Source of the DNA: Alkalibacterium olivapovliticus
GTDB lineage: Bacteria > Bacillota > Bacilli > Lactobacillales > Carnobacteriaceae_A
NCBI RefSeq assembly: GCF_003003275.1
Contig: NZ_PVTO01000009.1
Coordinates: forward strand, 48,374-112,373
DNA length: 64,000 bases
Direction of reading: 5' to 3'
Below, piece after piece: positions 25,767 to 33,772 of the stretch. The notes beneath the pieces are model-generated. The model worked only from the letters and a program-made list of their open reading frames with translations, made no database searches and had not been told where the DNA came from. Each line of letters begins with the position of its first letter. Positions within the stretch are counted from its first letter, which is position 1. The translations under genes and the position numbers were made by a program.

Positions 25767-26129
25767 TTATTTCATTGATCGTTCATCGGGTACCACGTTC
25801 TGTTTTAATAACCAGCCGTGGAAGAACCATTCAAACACACCCACCAGTAATCCGAATACCAAACTTGCAATCAGCCAGTCTCCATTTACAGTGGCGTTGA
25901 GATAAAGCCAGGTTATCAGGAAAGCTGAACCAGCATCTGCTACCGTTGCAACGATATTTCCGATTTTACGTAAAATAATCAGGTCTCCAAGGATATATAT
26001 CCCGACACCGACTATCAAAGCTATGATAATCGAGTGTGTTGCATCGATATCAAATAATAATGTGAGAATAACTAAAGCAAGCACAATATGTGCAACTAAT
26101 TTTACACCAACAGCTTTTACATGTTGCAT
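25767..26129 (-). CDS. DUF2512 (YndM-like) membrane protein, copy A
   Basis: 120 aa, four predicted membrane helices. KLVAHIVLALVILTLLF, YILGDLIILRKIGNIVATVADAG and GLLVGVFEWFFHGWLL match the DUF2512 family represented by YndM of Bacillus subtilis, whose function is unknown. It faces a second family member (26376-26729) across a 246-bp divergent promoter region. An AAAGGAGGTGATTAG ribosome binding site precedes the start. Confidence 0.85.
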   Translation of the reverse strand: MQHVKAVGVKLVAHIVLALVILTLLFDIDATHSIIIALIVGVGIYILGDLIILRKIGNIVATVADAGSAFLITWLYLNATVNGDWLIASLVFGLLVGVFEWFFHGWLLKQNVVPDERSMK

Positions 26130-26375
26130 CTAATCACCTCCTTTGCTTTTCAAAAAAAATATATTCAATTACCATGTATTTAGCTATTAATAGCACTTGT
26201 TATTTATATTTTTACAGTAAAGCACTGCATATACTTCCGATTAGGTAAAAACTGAAAACTTGATTCCAGTTCCAATTCACATATAAAGTAATAACGAAAC
26301 AGCGAGGATTATGTCTTGTGATTCTATTCTATCCAGTGTATTCTCATAATAACTGTGATTAAGGAGGTGTTTTTT

Positions 26376-26729
26376 GTGAAGCATTTGAAAGCTTTGGCGT
26401 TAAAACTAGCCGCTCTTATTGTATTGAGTTTTATAGTATTATATATCATTTTTGAATTGCCCTTTAACGGTATATTCGTAACGGCAGTCATTACAACCGT
26501 GGTGATATACGTGATAGGCGATCTGGTTGTTTTGAAATCAGGCGGAAATTTCGTCGCTACTTTGGTAGACGCTGGTACAACGTTTGCTGTTTCCCGGATC
26601 TATTTAGCTTCAATAACAGATGAAGAAGTCATTGTAGCCAGTTTCGTGTTTGCGGTTGCTGTAGGGCTGTTTGAGTCGTTGTTCCATTATTGGCTTCTAA
26701 GTAATGGGTTTATAGAAGAGCGATCATAA
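26376..26729 (+). CDS. DUF2512 (YndM-like) membrane protein, copy B
   Basis: 117 aa starting at GTG, which lies 6 nt after a perfect AAGGAGGTG motif; the longer frame from 26355 would put the ribosome binding site inside the gene. Four helices, with VIYVIGDLVVLKSGGNFVATLVDAG and VGLFESLFHYWLL aligned to copy A at roughly 40 percent identity by eye. The two copies are divergently arranged, an old duplication or two subunits of one assembly. Function unknown. Confidence 0.85.
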   Translation: MKHLKALALKLAALIVLSFIVLYIIFELPFNGIFVTAVITTVVIYVIGDLVVLKSGGNFVATLVDAGTTFAVSRIYLASITDEEVIVASFVFAVAVGLFESLFHYWLLSNGFIEERS

Positions 26730-26767
26730 TCGACGGACTTATTTCCTTTACTTATTTGTCTTTTCGA

Positions 26768-26816
26768 AAAAAAAGTCATCTCCCTAGTTTCAATCTGGGA
26801 GATGACTTCTTTTTTT
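26768..26816. terminator. Bidirectional terminator
   Basis: AAGTCATCTCCC / GGGAGATGACTT, 12-bp perfect arms flanked by A- and T-tracts, serving DUF2512 copy B and the ABC exporter operon. Confidence 0.92.
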
Positions 26817-28572
26817 ACGATGCTATCGCTTGTCCTTTTTTCTGCATTTCATACATTTCGGCGTAGTCACCATTTTGGCTGAGCAGGCTGTCATGTGTGC
26901 CACGCTCAGTGATTACCCCTTGATCCAATACGAGTATTTGATCAGCATGTTGAATCGTAGATAATCTGTGGGCAATAATAAAGGTTGTCCGGCCTTTTTT
27001 CAGTACGTTCATGGCGTGCTGAATGATTTCTTCTGTTTCAGTATCAATTGAAGAGGTTGCTTCATCTAAAATCAGAATTTTTGGATCAAAGGCCAATGCA
27101 CGTGCAAAGGAGATAAGCTGGCGCTGTCCGGAACTGAGTGTGCTTCCTTTTTCAACGACCGGTTCATCTATTCCTTTTTCAAATTTCTCAAGTAGATTCT
27201 CTCCCCCTACATCCATGAGTGCTTTAGTTGCCACTTCTTTTGAAATGGATGGATTGTCCATCGTGATGTTGGAATAAATCGTCCCTGTAAACAGGAATGG
27301 ATCCTGTAACACGATTCCCATCTCTTCTCTGACAGACTGTCTGGAAAATTCTTTCGTATTTTGTCCATCAACTGTTACTTCGCCAGACTGTGGATCGTAA
27401 AAACGGAATAGTAAATTCATGATCGAGCTCTTACCAGATCCGGTATGGCCGACTAAGGCAACTGTTTCGCCTGGTTCAGCGGTAAAATGAATATCTTTCA
27501 GTACATCTGTCTCTTCGTTGTATCCAAACGTTACATGATTGAAAGACACCCGTCCGTCGGTTACGTTCATTTTTTCAGTCGGATTATCTTCTGCTTTCAT
27601 ATCCATCATTTCAAATACACGGTCTCCCGCTGCAATGGCCTGTTGCACGAATGCCATTTGCTGAATGATTCCCTTAATTGGCTCGTACAAGCGACCAACA
27701 TAATCACTGAACAGAAACAGCATTCCGACAGAGATCCCCAGTACTCCGTTGATGTATTGCGTACTGAAGTAAACCATCAACAGCAGTAGAGACAATCGTC
27801 TCAAGAAATCTGCAAACGTCCACTGGAAAGCGGAATCGAGGATGACATACTTCCGCATGACTTCATACCACTTTTCATTGATTTCTTCAAACTCTCCCTG
27901 GATTCGTTCTTCCTGCTCAAAAGCCTGAATAATCTGCATTCCCTGTATCGATTCATTCAATTTACCATTGATATCCGAATTCAAATCACGCTCTTTACGG
28001 TGAAATTCCCGAGCATATTTAGTGTAAAATTTATTCCATAAAAACATGATCGGAATTAGCACCAGCAGTGTCAAAGCTAATCCAGTGTGGAATGTGGCTA
28101 TGGCGATGAATGCTCCCAGTACATAAAAGACATTGATTAGAATTTGACCAACAGTTGCAACATAAAACTGCTGTCTTAAGCTTTCTGTGTCATTTGTTAT
28201 GCGAGCCACAATCTTGCCGGCTGGTTGATTATCAAAATAATTGATTGGCAGTTCCTGAACATGCGTATAGAGCTGGTCTCTCAAAACTTTGATGATCCCG
28301 TTGGCTGCTCGCATACGGTATATTGCTGATATATAACGCGTAATAACCGTTGAAACTGTCAATCCAAAGTAAATGAGTATCAATCTGATCAGAACATCTG
28401 TTACCGTTTCTCCTTGTGCAGCTGAGGGCGTGATAACATTATCAATGATGCGCTGTGCAACAATCGGTGCGCCTAAATCGGTTACCATAGACAGCATGAC
28501 CAGGCCGATCCCAATTGTAAAATATAATTTGTAGTATTTCATATAAGATAATAAACGTTTAACTGTCTTCAT
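26815..28572 (-). CDS. ABC exporter half-transporter, canonical NBD (BmrD/LmrD-type partner)
   Basis: 585 aa: six-helix export domain (about 15-310) then a nucleotide-binding domain. Walker A GHTGSGKS, Walker B LILDEATSSID with the catalytic Glu, and H-loop IIAHRLS are canonical; the signature is LSSGQ rather than LSGGQ. That combination is the expected partner of a degenerate subunit in heterodimeric multidrug exporters. The ATG directly follows the stop of the upstream subunit gene (TAGATG) with GGAGGGATGACTAG before it, so the two are made together. It lacks the extra external domain of Bacillus BmrD, so the subtype is uncertain. Confidence 0.9.
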   Translation of the reverse strand: MKTVKRLLSYMKYYKLYFTIGIGLVMLSMVTDLGAPIVAQRIIDNVITPSAAQGETVTDVLIRLILIYFGLTVSTVITRYISAIYRMRAANGIIKVLRDQLYTHVQELPINYFDNQPAGKIVARITNDTESLRQQFYVATVGQILINVFYVLGAFIAIATFHTGLALTLLVLIPIMFLWNKFYTKYAREFHRKERDLNSDINGKLNESIQGMQIIQAFEQEERIQGEFEEINEKWYEVMRKYVILDSAFQWTFADFLRRLSLLLLMVYFSTQYINGVLGISVGMLFLFSDYVGRLYEPIKGIIQQMAFVQQAIAAGDRVFEMMDMKAEDNPTEKMNVTDGRVSFNHVTFGYNEETDVLKDIHFTAEPGETVALVGHTGSGKSSIMNLLFRFYDPQSGEVTVDGQNTKEFSRQSVREEMGIVLQDPFLFTGTIYSNITMDNPSISKEVATKALMDVGGENLLEKFEKGIDEPVVEKGSTLSSGQRQLISFARALAFDPKILILDEATSSIDTETEEIIQHAMNVLKKGRTTFIIAHRLSTIQHADQILVLDQGVITERGTHDSLLSQNGDYAEMYEMQKKGQAIAS

Positions 28573-30357
28573 CTAGTCATCCCTCCTTTTATATGGATCT
28601 GGTGATGACACGTCTTCCGTTATTGTCTGTTCCTTTACTTCCTGTTTCATAAACTGGTCGTAATACCAGCCTTCTTTCGCGATCAGACTATCGTGTGAAC
28701 CCCGTTCGATTATTTGACCGTTGTCTAGTACAATTATTTCATCTGCTTCTTTTACAGCTGACAGACGATGTGTCGAAATAATCGTCGTCTTCCCGCTTCT
28801 AACATGCTGGATGTTATGAATGATATTTTGTTCCGTTTTAGCATCCACTGCGGATAAAGAGTCATCCAGTATAAGGATCTCCGGATCTTTAATCAGAGCT
28901 CGGGCAATTGATATCCGCTGCTTCTGACCACCAGAGATGGACACGCCTTTTTCACCAATCATTGTGTCCAGACCTTTGTCCATGTTATTCAGATCATCTT
29001 CAAACGATGCCATTTTAATACTTTGAATAATATCCTCGTCCGTGGCATCTTTTTTACCGAATGAGATATTGTCTCTTACGCTTCGACTGAACAGGACGTG
29101 ATCCTGCGGTACATAACCGATTAGGCGTCTGAGAGAAGGGTCGTCGTATTCAGCATATGCTGATTTGCCCATATTGAATGTTCCGGTACCAACAGGAAAC
29201 TGATTTAAAAGTTGTCTGATGAGAGTTGTTTTTCCAGATCCTGTTTTCCCTACTATACCCAATGTTTTCCCTTTATCCAGGTCCAGATCAACCTGATCCA
29301 GATTAATGGTTTCGCTTGAATCATATTTAAATGTAAACTGATTGAATTCAAAATCATCTACATGGCTCGCTTGGATATTACCTTTGAAATTCAACCCGTC
29401 CGTCGCATGCGTGATTTCTTCAACTCGTCTCATTGAGGCGCTCCCCTGCCTTAGAATGAGGACAAGCTCTGAAACAGAAATGATCGGCCAGATCATCATT
29501 CCAAGATACATCTGAAAGGCCACGATATCTCCAACTGTCAGTACGCCCTGTGAGACAAGAACTGCACCGTAACTTAAAGCGATCATAATGCTCAACCCTT
29601 CAAACGCTTTAACAGTCGGTGAAAAGATAGCGGCAATTTCAGATACACGATTGTTCTTTTTCAATAATCCACTGGTCTGATCTTTAAATTTGTCTATAAA
29701 ATCAGCTTCTTTGACGTATGCACGAATAACCCGCATCCCATCAATCATTTCCAGAACGTCATCATTAACGGATGAAAATGACTTTTGTGCGATTTCATAG
29801 GCTTCATCCACCTGAGCTCCTTTGACCTTGACCACATACGCCATAGGAAGAAGTGGAATAACAGCCGCCAGAGTCAATCCCCAGTTCACTGAGACCCCCA
29901 TCATTACAACTAATGTAGCTGTAAATCCGGTTGCACTCATCAACACAAGCATGCCGTAGCCCGCTGTATCCGCAAGCGAACGAATATCCTGAGTTCCGCG
30001 GGCCATAAGATCTCCAGTGCGGAATTTTTCAAAATATGGCGCACGCATTCGCAGGAAGTGACGCATCAGTTTGCTGCGCATTTCTTTCTGCAACTTGTAG
30101 GCTCCGGAGAAGAGTCCATATCCCCAGAAAAAGTCCAGGACATACGTCACAATAATTAATCCAGCGAACTGAAGACTGTAGGTCCTCAGCACCGCTGCAT
30201 TCATCTCTCCTGTTATAATGGCATCGATAAATCGTCCCACAATATATGGGATAAAAACTGAAAATACGTTGGCAATAGCCAATGCAATAAATGAACCCAG
30301 GTATTGCCATTTATTCTCTTTAAAAAAGAATTTTAATTTTATTAATACTTCAAACAT
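28573..30357 (-). CDS. ABC exporter half-transporter, degenerate NBD (BmrC/LmrC-type partner)
   Basis: 594 aa: six-helix export domain and a nucleotide-binding domain with Walker A GKTGSGKT, signature SISGGQKQR and H-loop STHRLS. Walker B reads LILDDSLSAVD, with Asp in place of the catalytic Glu, the mark of the non-hydrolysing site in heterodimeric exporters such as BmrCD, LmrCD and TM287/288. With its downstream partner it should pump drugs or lipids out of the membrane. It is the first structural gene of an operon that opens with a 34-codon leader ORF and a terminator, so expression is probably controlled by attenuation. Confidence 0.9.
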   Translation of the reverse strand: MFEVLIKLKFFFKENKWQYLGSFIALAIANVFSVFIPYIVGRFIDAIITGEMNAAVLRTYSLQFAGLIIVTYVLDFFWGYGLFSGAYKLQKEMRSKLMRHFLRMRAPYFEKFRTGDLMARGTQDIRSLADTAGYGMLVLMSATGFTATLVVMMGVSVNWGLTLAAVIPLLPMAYVVKVKGAQVDEAYEIAQKSFSSVNDDVLEMIDGMRVIRAYVKEADFIDKFKDQTSGLLKKNNRVSEIAAIFSPTVKAFEGLSIMIALSYGAVLVSQGVLTVGDIVAFQMYLGMMIWPIISVSELVLILRQGSASMRRVEEITHATDGLNFKGNIQASHVDDFEFNQFTFKYDSSETINLDQVDLDLDKGKTLGIVGKTGSGKTTLIRQLLNQFPVGTGTFNMGKSAYAEYDDPSLRRLIGYVPQDHVLFSRSVRDNISFGKKDATDEDIIQSIKMASFEDDLNNMDKGLDTMIGEKGVSISGGQKQRISIARALIKDPEILILDDSLSAVDAKTEQNIIHNIQHVRSGKTTIISTHRLSAVKEADEIIVLDNGQIIERGSHDSLIAKEGWYYDQFMKQEVKEQTITEDVSSPDPYKRRDD

Positions 30358-30377
30358 TGAATCGTTCCTTTCTCCTC

Positions 30378-30416
30378 AAAAAAAGACAGTCTATCCCCAT
30401 TACAGAATAGACTGCC
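30378..30416 (-). terminator. Attenuator terminator in the ABC-exporter leader
   Basis: On the minus strand GGCAGTCTAT-N12-ATAGACTGTC then TTTTTTT. It lies between the leader ORF (stop at 30457) and the exporter gene (ATG at 30357), so transcription must read through it to express the exporter. Its 5' arm (30400-30411) can pair instead with 30461-30470, the last codons of the leader ORF. Confidence 0.85.
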
Positions 30417-30456
30417 TAGTTTATCTCGATCGTTCACACGCCAAAAAACAAGGGAT

Positions 30457-30561
30457 TCATTCTATTGTAACTAAGGAGGTTGTCAGCCGCCCTTTTAACA
30501 GTGACAGCTTAGTGCATTCAGTTTGGCCTAATTTAGCATATAATACGATTACATTTTTCAT
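30457..30561 (-). CDS. 34-codon leader peptide ORF of the ABC-exporter operon
   Basis: ATG preceded by GTGAGGAGGAAGTGCAAG, a near-perfect ribosome binding site. The peptide is MKNVIVLYAKLGQTECTKLS then LLKGRLTTSLVTIE. I know no family for it. It sits 49 nt after a good promoter and 41 nt before an intrinsic terminator. Its final codons (GTT ACA ATA GAA) contain TTACAATAGA, able to pair with the terminator's 5' arm, and CCTCCTTAGTT within the ORF can pair with its own Shine-Dalgarno region (30571-30588). This is the layout of bmrB ahead of bmrCD in Bacillus subtilis, where slowed ribosomes relieve termination. Confidence 0.7.
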   Translation of the reverse strand: MKNVIVLYAKLGQTECTKLSLLKGRLTTSLVTIE

Positions 30562-30616
30562 CTTGCACTTCCTCCTCACTTGTTAGTTGACAGATTAGAA
30601 AACTCTCATCGCTACA

Positions 30617-30645
30617 ACTATACACTGAACCGTTTTCTTTTACAA
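30617..30645 (-). promoter_or_regulatory. Promoter of the leader/ABC-exporter operon
   Basis: -35 TTGTAA (30640-30645), exactly 17 bp, -10 TATAGT (30617-30622); transcription would start near 30610, giving a leader RNA of about 250 nt before the exporter start codon. Confidence 0.7.
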
Positions 30646-30680
30646 TATAAAACGGACGATTTTAACACTTTTTTTTAATC

Positions 30681-30745
30681 AAAAAAGAAGCGTACCATTT
30701 TTTACAGTCCATGTCCAAAACTGTATCAAATCAGCACGCTTCTTT
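30681..30745 (-). terminator. Terminator of the PTS IIB-IIA operon
   Basis: AAAGAAGCGT / ACGCTTCTTT arms with an inner ACAGT / ACTGT pairing, followed on the minus strand by TTTTTTGATT. Confidence 0.8.
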
Positions 30746-30818
30746 AATAGGTAACTAACGCCTATTACTATGTTAAGTGACTAGCCTTCTGGTGATTCTA
30801 TGTTCTTCGAAATCTGAC

Positions 30819-31148
30819 TTACTGGATACTGTCAACTCGCTGGTAAAGGTCGATCATTTCCTCGGCGAGATCTTTATAGGTCATCGCAGTCATTAGGTGA
30901 TCCTGTGCGTGAACCATCAGCAGATTAAGTTCAACTGGCTCACCAGAAGCTTCCTGAGTAAGTAACCCCGTTTGCACTTGATGTGCTTCAGAAATTGATT
31001 TCTGTGCACCAATTATTTTCTCAGCCGCCAGCTCAAAGTCACTATTTTTGGCTGCGTGGATTGCTTCCATCGCACTGCTTCTAGCATCTCCGCCATACAT
31101 GATCAAAGACATAACCACTTCCATTGTTTCCTTTTTATCCTCACCCAT
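30819..31148 (-). CDS. PTS lactose/cellobiose-specific IIA component
   Basis: 109 aa, all-helical IIA of the LacF/CelC family. The phosphorylated His80 and the metal-binding Asp83 lie in LLMVHAQDHLMTAMTY. It accepts phosphate from HPr and hands it to IIB. It follows the IIB gene by 29 bp in the same operon. With the 6-phospho-beta-glucosidase elsewhere in the window this points to beta-glucoside or cellobiose uptake, but no IIC is present beside it. Confidence 0.93.
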   Translation of the reverse strand: MGEDKKETMEVVMSLIMYGGDARSSAMEAIHAAKNSDFELAAEKIIGAQKSISEAHQVQTGLLTQEASGEPVELNLLMVHAQDHLMTAMTYKDLAEEMIDLYQRVDSIQ

Positions 31149-31177
31149 TCGTATCCCTCCTGTGTGAAGCAGGTCGA

Positions 31178-31495
31178 TTAATTGATAAGAGCCATTGCGC
31201 TCTCGAGCACATTTTCTCCGTTCATCATGCCATAGTCCTGCATATTGATGACATCGATCGCAATATCATGTTCAGCGGCTTTCGCTTCGAACTTCCCTTT
31301 CATGTAGCGGACTTGTGGTCCTAGAAGTATAATATCTACTGGTCTTGTTTCCAGTTTGGTAAGGGCCTCATCTGCAGAGACCGCAAAAATGTCTGCATTG
31401 ATTCCTTTTTCTTCCGCACATTTCTGCATTTTGGATACTAACATACTGGTACTCATTCCAGCTGCGCAAACAAGCATGATTCCTTTTGAAGCCAT
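31178..31495 (-). CDS. PTS cellobiose-type IIB component
   Basis: 105 aa. The phosphorylation-site Cys10 lies in IMLVCAAGMSTSMLVSKM, the P-loop of the lactose/chitobiose IIB family (CelA/LicB); the fold closes with LLGPQVRYMKGKFEAKAAE. It passes phosphate from IIA to sugar in the IIC channel. It is the first gene of a two-gene operon; the 1.2 kb upstream holds only a repeat array, so IIC must be encoded elsewhere. Confidence 0.93.
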   Translation of the reverse strand: MASKGIMLVCAAGMSTSMLVSKMQKCAEEKGINADIFAVSADEALTKLETRPVDIILLGPQVRYMKGKFEAKAAEHDIAIDVINMQDYGMMNGENVLESAMALIN

Positions 31496-31784
31496 TTAAT
31501 ATTCCCCCTATACGATTATCGAAAAGGTCTTTTCATCCCTTCTCATTACTCTATATTAATCATACACCTCAAAAAAATTGTTGTCCACTTTGGCTCTCTT
31601 AAAGAGGACAAATTCTTTTTCTTTTTGTTATCTATAAACAGTCTGAAAGTCTGTTTATTCCTCTTCTGTGTTTAGGTTTTATTGCTTTTATCTAAAGCGG
31701 GTGTTCGATCAATTTCCTCGTTCTTTTTGTATTTTTTGCCCCTGATGGGAACAATTTATCGAACCCTTCACATTGGTGTTCTAT
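31496..31784. other. Intergenic sequence upstream of the PTS genes
   Basis: 290 bp that must hold the PTS promoter. AT-rich and without a convincing pair of promoter boxes, RNA gene or coding frame that I can support. Confidence 0.4.
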
Positions 31785-32510
31785 TTGTAGTACTCGACAA
31801 ACAGTGCGGCTGCGACTTGTACATATAAGTCCGTATATGTAGGGCTCGACACTGAGAAACTACTGAGTGCTACATATTCACTTCTTATTTGTAGCACTGG
31901 TCATTAGTCACAGCTGCGACATGTACTTATAAGGCCGTATATGTAGGGCTCGACACTGAGAAACTACTAAGTGCTACCTATCTCTTTCCTATTTGTAGCA
32001 CTGGTCATTAGTCACAGCTCTGACTTGTACATAAAAGCCAGTATATGTAGGGCTCGACACTGAAAAACTACTGAGTGCTACATATTCACTTCTTATTTGT
32101 AGCACTGGTCATTAGTCACAGCTGCGACATGTACTTATAAGGCCGTATATGTAGGGCTCGACACTGAGAAACTACTAAGTGCTACCTATCCACTTCCTTA
32201 TTGTAGTACTCGACAAACAGTGCGGCTGCGACTTGTATATATAAGTCCGTATTTGTAGGGCTCGACACTGAAAAACTACTGAGTGCTACATATCCACTCG
32301 CTATTTGTAGCACTGGTAAATATAAACGGCTGCGACTTGTCTTAATGGGCTCGTATTTGTAGGGCTCGATACTGAGAAACTACTGAGTGCTACATATCCA
32401 CTCGCTATTTGTAGCACTGGTAAATATAAACAGCTGCGACTAGTCCTTATAAGTCCGTATTTGTAGCACTCAATCGCTACAGTCAGCCGAGCCCTACAAT
32501 AACCTCCGCT
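31785..32510. repeat. 52/104-bp tandem repeat array (array 3)
   Basis: TGTAG(G/C)(G/A)CT cores stand at 31789, 31841, 31893, 31945 and on to 32465 in steps of 52 bp; the TGTAGGGCTCGA(C/T)ACTGA half recurs at exactly 104-bp spacing at 31841, 31945, 32049, 32153, 32257 and 32361. Each 104-bp unit also contains AGTGCTACA-N15-TGTAGCACT or a close variant, able to form a 9-bp hairpin. About 13-14 half-units are present with a few percent divergence. There is no gene in the region and no spacer diversity. Confidence 0.92.
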
Positions 32511-32643
32511 GGTGGTCCAACTTATCAGAAACGACTCGCCCGAGTCGTCTCAACTGAAGCTTTGTAACATACACATAAGATGCACTCAGCTTAGATTTAG
32601 TGTTCTGTCCATTTTTATGTCAGCCTTCCCCAGAAAACTTCAT

Positions 32644-32681
32644 AAAAAGACTCACCCAGTTTACATTGGATGAGTCGTCTT
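32644..32681 (-). terminator. Terminator of the Gfo/Idh/MocA gene
   Basis: AAGACTCACCCA / TTGGATGAGTCGTCTT arms (imperfect) followed on the minus strand by TTTTTATG. Confidence 0.8.
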
Positions 32682-32740
32682 GCTTATTTGACTAAATTAA
32701 CCTTATGTTTTCACGTTACAACACTATCGCTTACAATCAA

Positions 32741-33727
32741 TTAGTTTGACTGTTGTCTGATTTCTTCCAGAACTTCATGGACTTGTTTGGATAAGGTCCA
32801 CCATTTTGATAAGCTATTTTTACTTTCGGCAGTGTCAAAGTCAGTCATGACATCTGCAAAGGCCACAGCTTCCCAGATCAGCGGATTATCAGAAGGCTCA
32901 TCCATAGGTACAGTTTCCAAATCCTTAGTGCGAACGTCGATTAGTCTAGCTTCTGACAGACCTGTGATGGCATCCAGGACAAGCGTGTGATCAGGACCAT
33001 AGACTTCTGACTGATGTAAGGATGTATTAATTTTTCCGAAATGGATCGTGACATCAAAATCAGGGTATCTCAATATCGCAGTTCCTTTCCCGTCCACACC
33101 AGTGCTGATTTTTTGAGTAAAGGCATGCACCGAATTCGGCTTACCGAACCACTGGATCGCAGCATAAACCACGTAGATCCCCAGATCATTAGCGGCTCCT
33201 CCGGCAAATCGGGTTGAAAAGATAGCCGGTTCTTCCCCATTCAGAACATTATCATAGCGGGAAGAATATTTACTGTAAGTTAATGATGCGCCGTATACTT
33301 TGGGAAGCTTCTGTATCAGTTCGGTTGCTTTTATAAAGTTAGGTTCAAAGATATGTCTGGCTGCTTCAACGACCAATTTGTTCTGCTGTTTAGCCAGCTC
33401 GATCAGTTCGTCCCAGTCTGATAAAGTCGTCACGATCGGTTTTTCGACTATGGCATGCTTCTGATGCTTTAATACCTGTTTGGCCTGGTTAAAGTGAAGA
33501 CTGTTTGGTGAAGCAATGTAGATAACGTCGATTTCCGGATCACTTAAAAAAGCATCCCAGTCAGCATATGCTTTTGCAGCACCAAACTGGTCTTTAAATT
33601 GCGTCGCTTTTTCCTGTGAACGGGAGTAAACAGCTTCCAGGCTGTACTTATTACTTTTCAGTGCAGCTTCGATAAATTGTTCTGTAATCCCACTTGTTCC
33701 AATAGTACCTAATCTTAATGTCGTCAT
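32741..33727 (-). CDS. Gfo/Idh/MocA family oxidoreductase
   Basis: 328 aa. The N-terminal Rossmann fold (LRLGTIGTSGITEQFIEAAL) binds NAD(P), and the hallmark AIVEKPIVT lies at about residues 94-102 with the catalytic-region Lys; DLGIYVVYAA follows at about 183. Such enzymes oxidise or reduce sugars, inositols or biliverdin-like compounds; the substrate is not predictable. The start is ATG at 33727 with AAAAGGAG 7 nt upstream; the frame can be extended two codons to a TTG, which I reject. Possible two-gene unit with the phosphoesterase upstream (45-bp gap). Confidence 0.88.
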   Translation of the reverse strand: MTTLRLGTIGTSGITEQFIEAALKSNKYSLEAVYSRSQEKATQFKDQFGAAKAYADWDAFLSDPEIDVIYIASPNSLHFNQAKQVLKHQKHAIVEKPIVTTLSDWDELIELAKQQNKLVVEAARHIFEPNFIKATELIQKLPKVYGASLTYSKYSSRYDNVLNGEEPAIFSTRFAGGAANDLGIYVVYAAIQWFGKPNSVHAFTQKISTGVDGKGTAILRYPDFDVTIHFGKINTSLHQSEVYGPDHTLVLDAITGLSEARLIDVRTKDLETVPMDEPSDNPLIWEAVAFADVMTDFDTAESKNSLSKWWTLSKQVHEVLEEIRQQSN

Positions 33728-33772
33728 GGTCAATCTCCTTTTTTAAAAAAATCTGTATTCGTTACTTTGTTG

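Noticed and set aside
30218..30586. 122-codon plus-strand frame across the exporter leader
   Set aside because: Antisense to the leader ORF, terminator and exporter start, which have much stronger signals.
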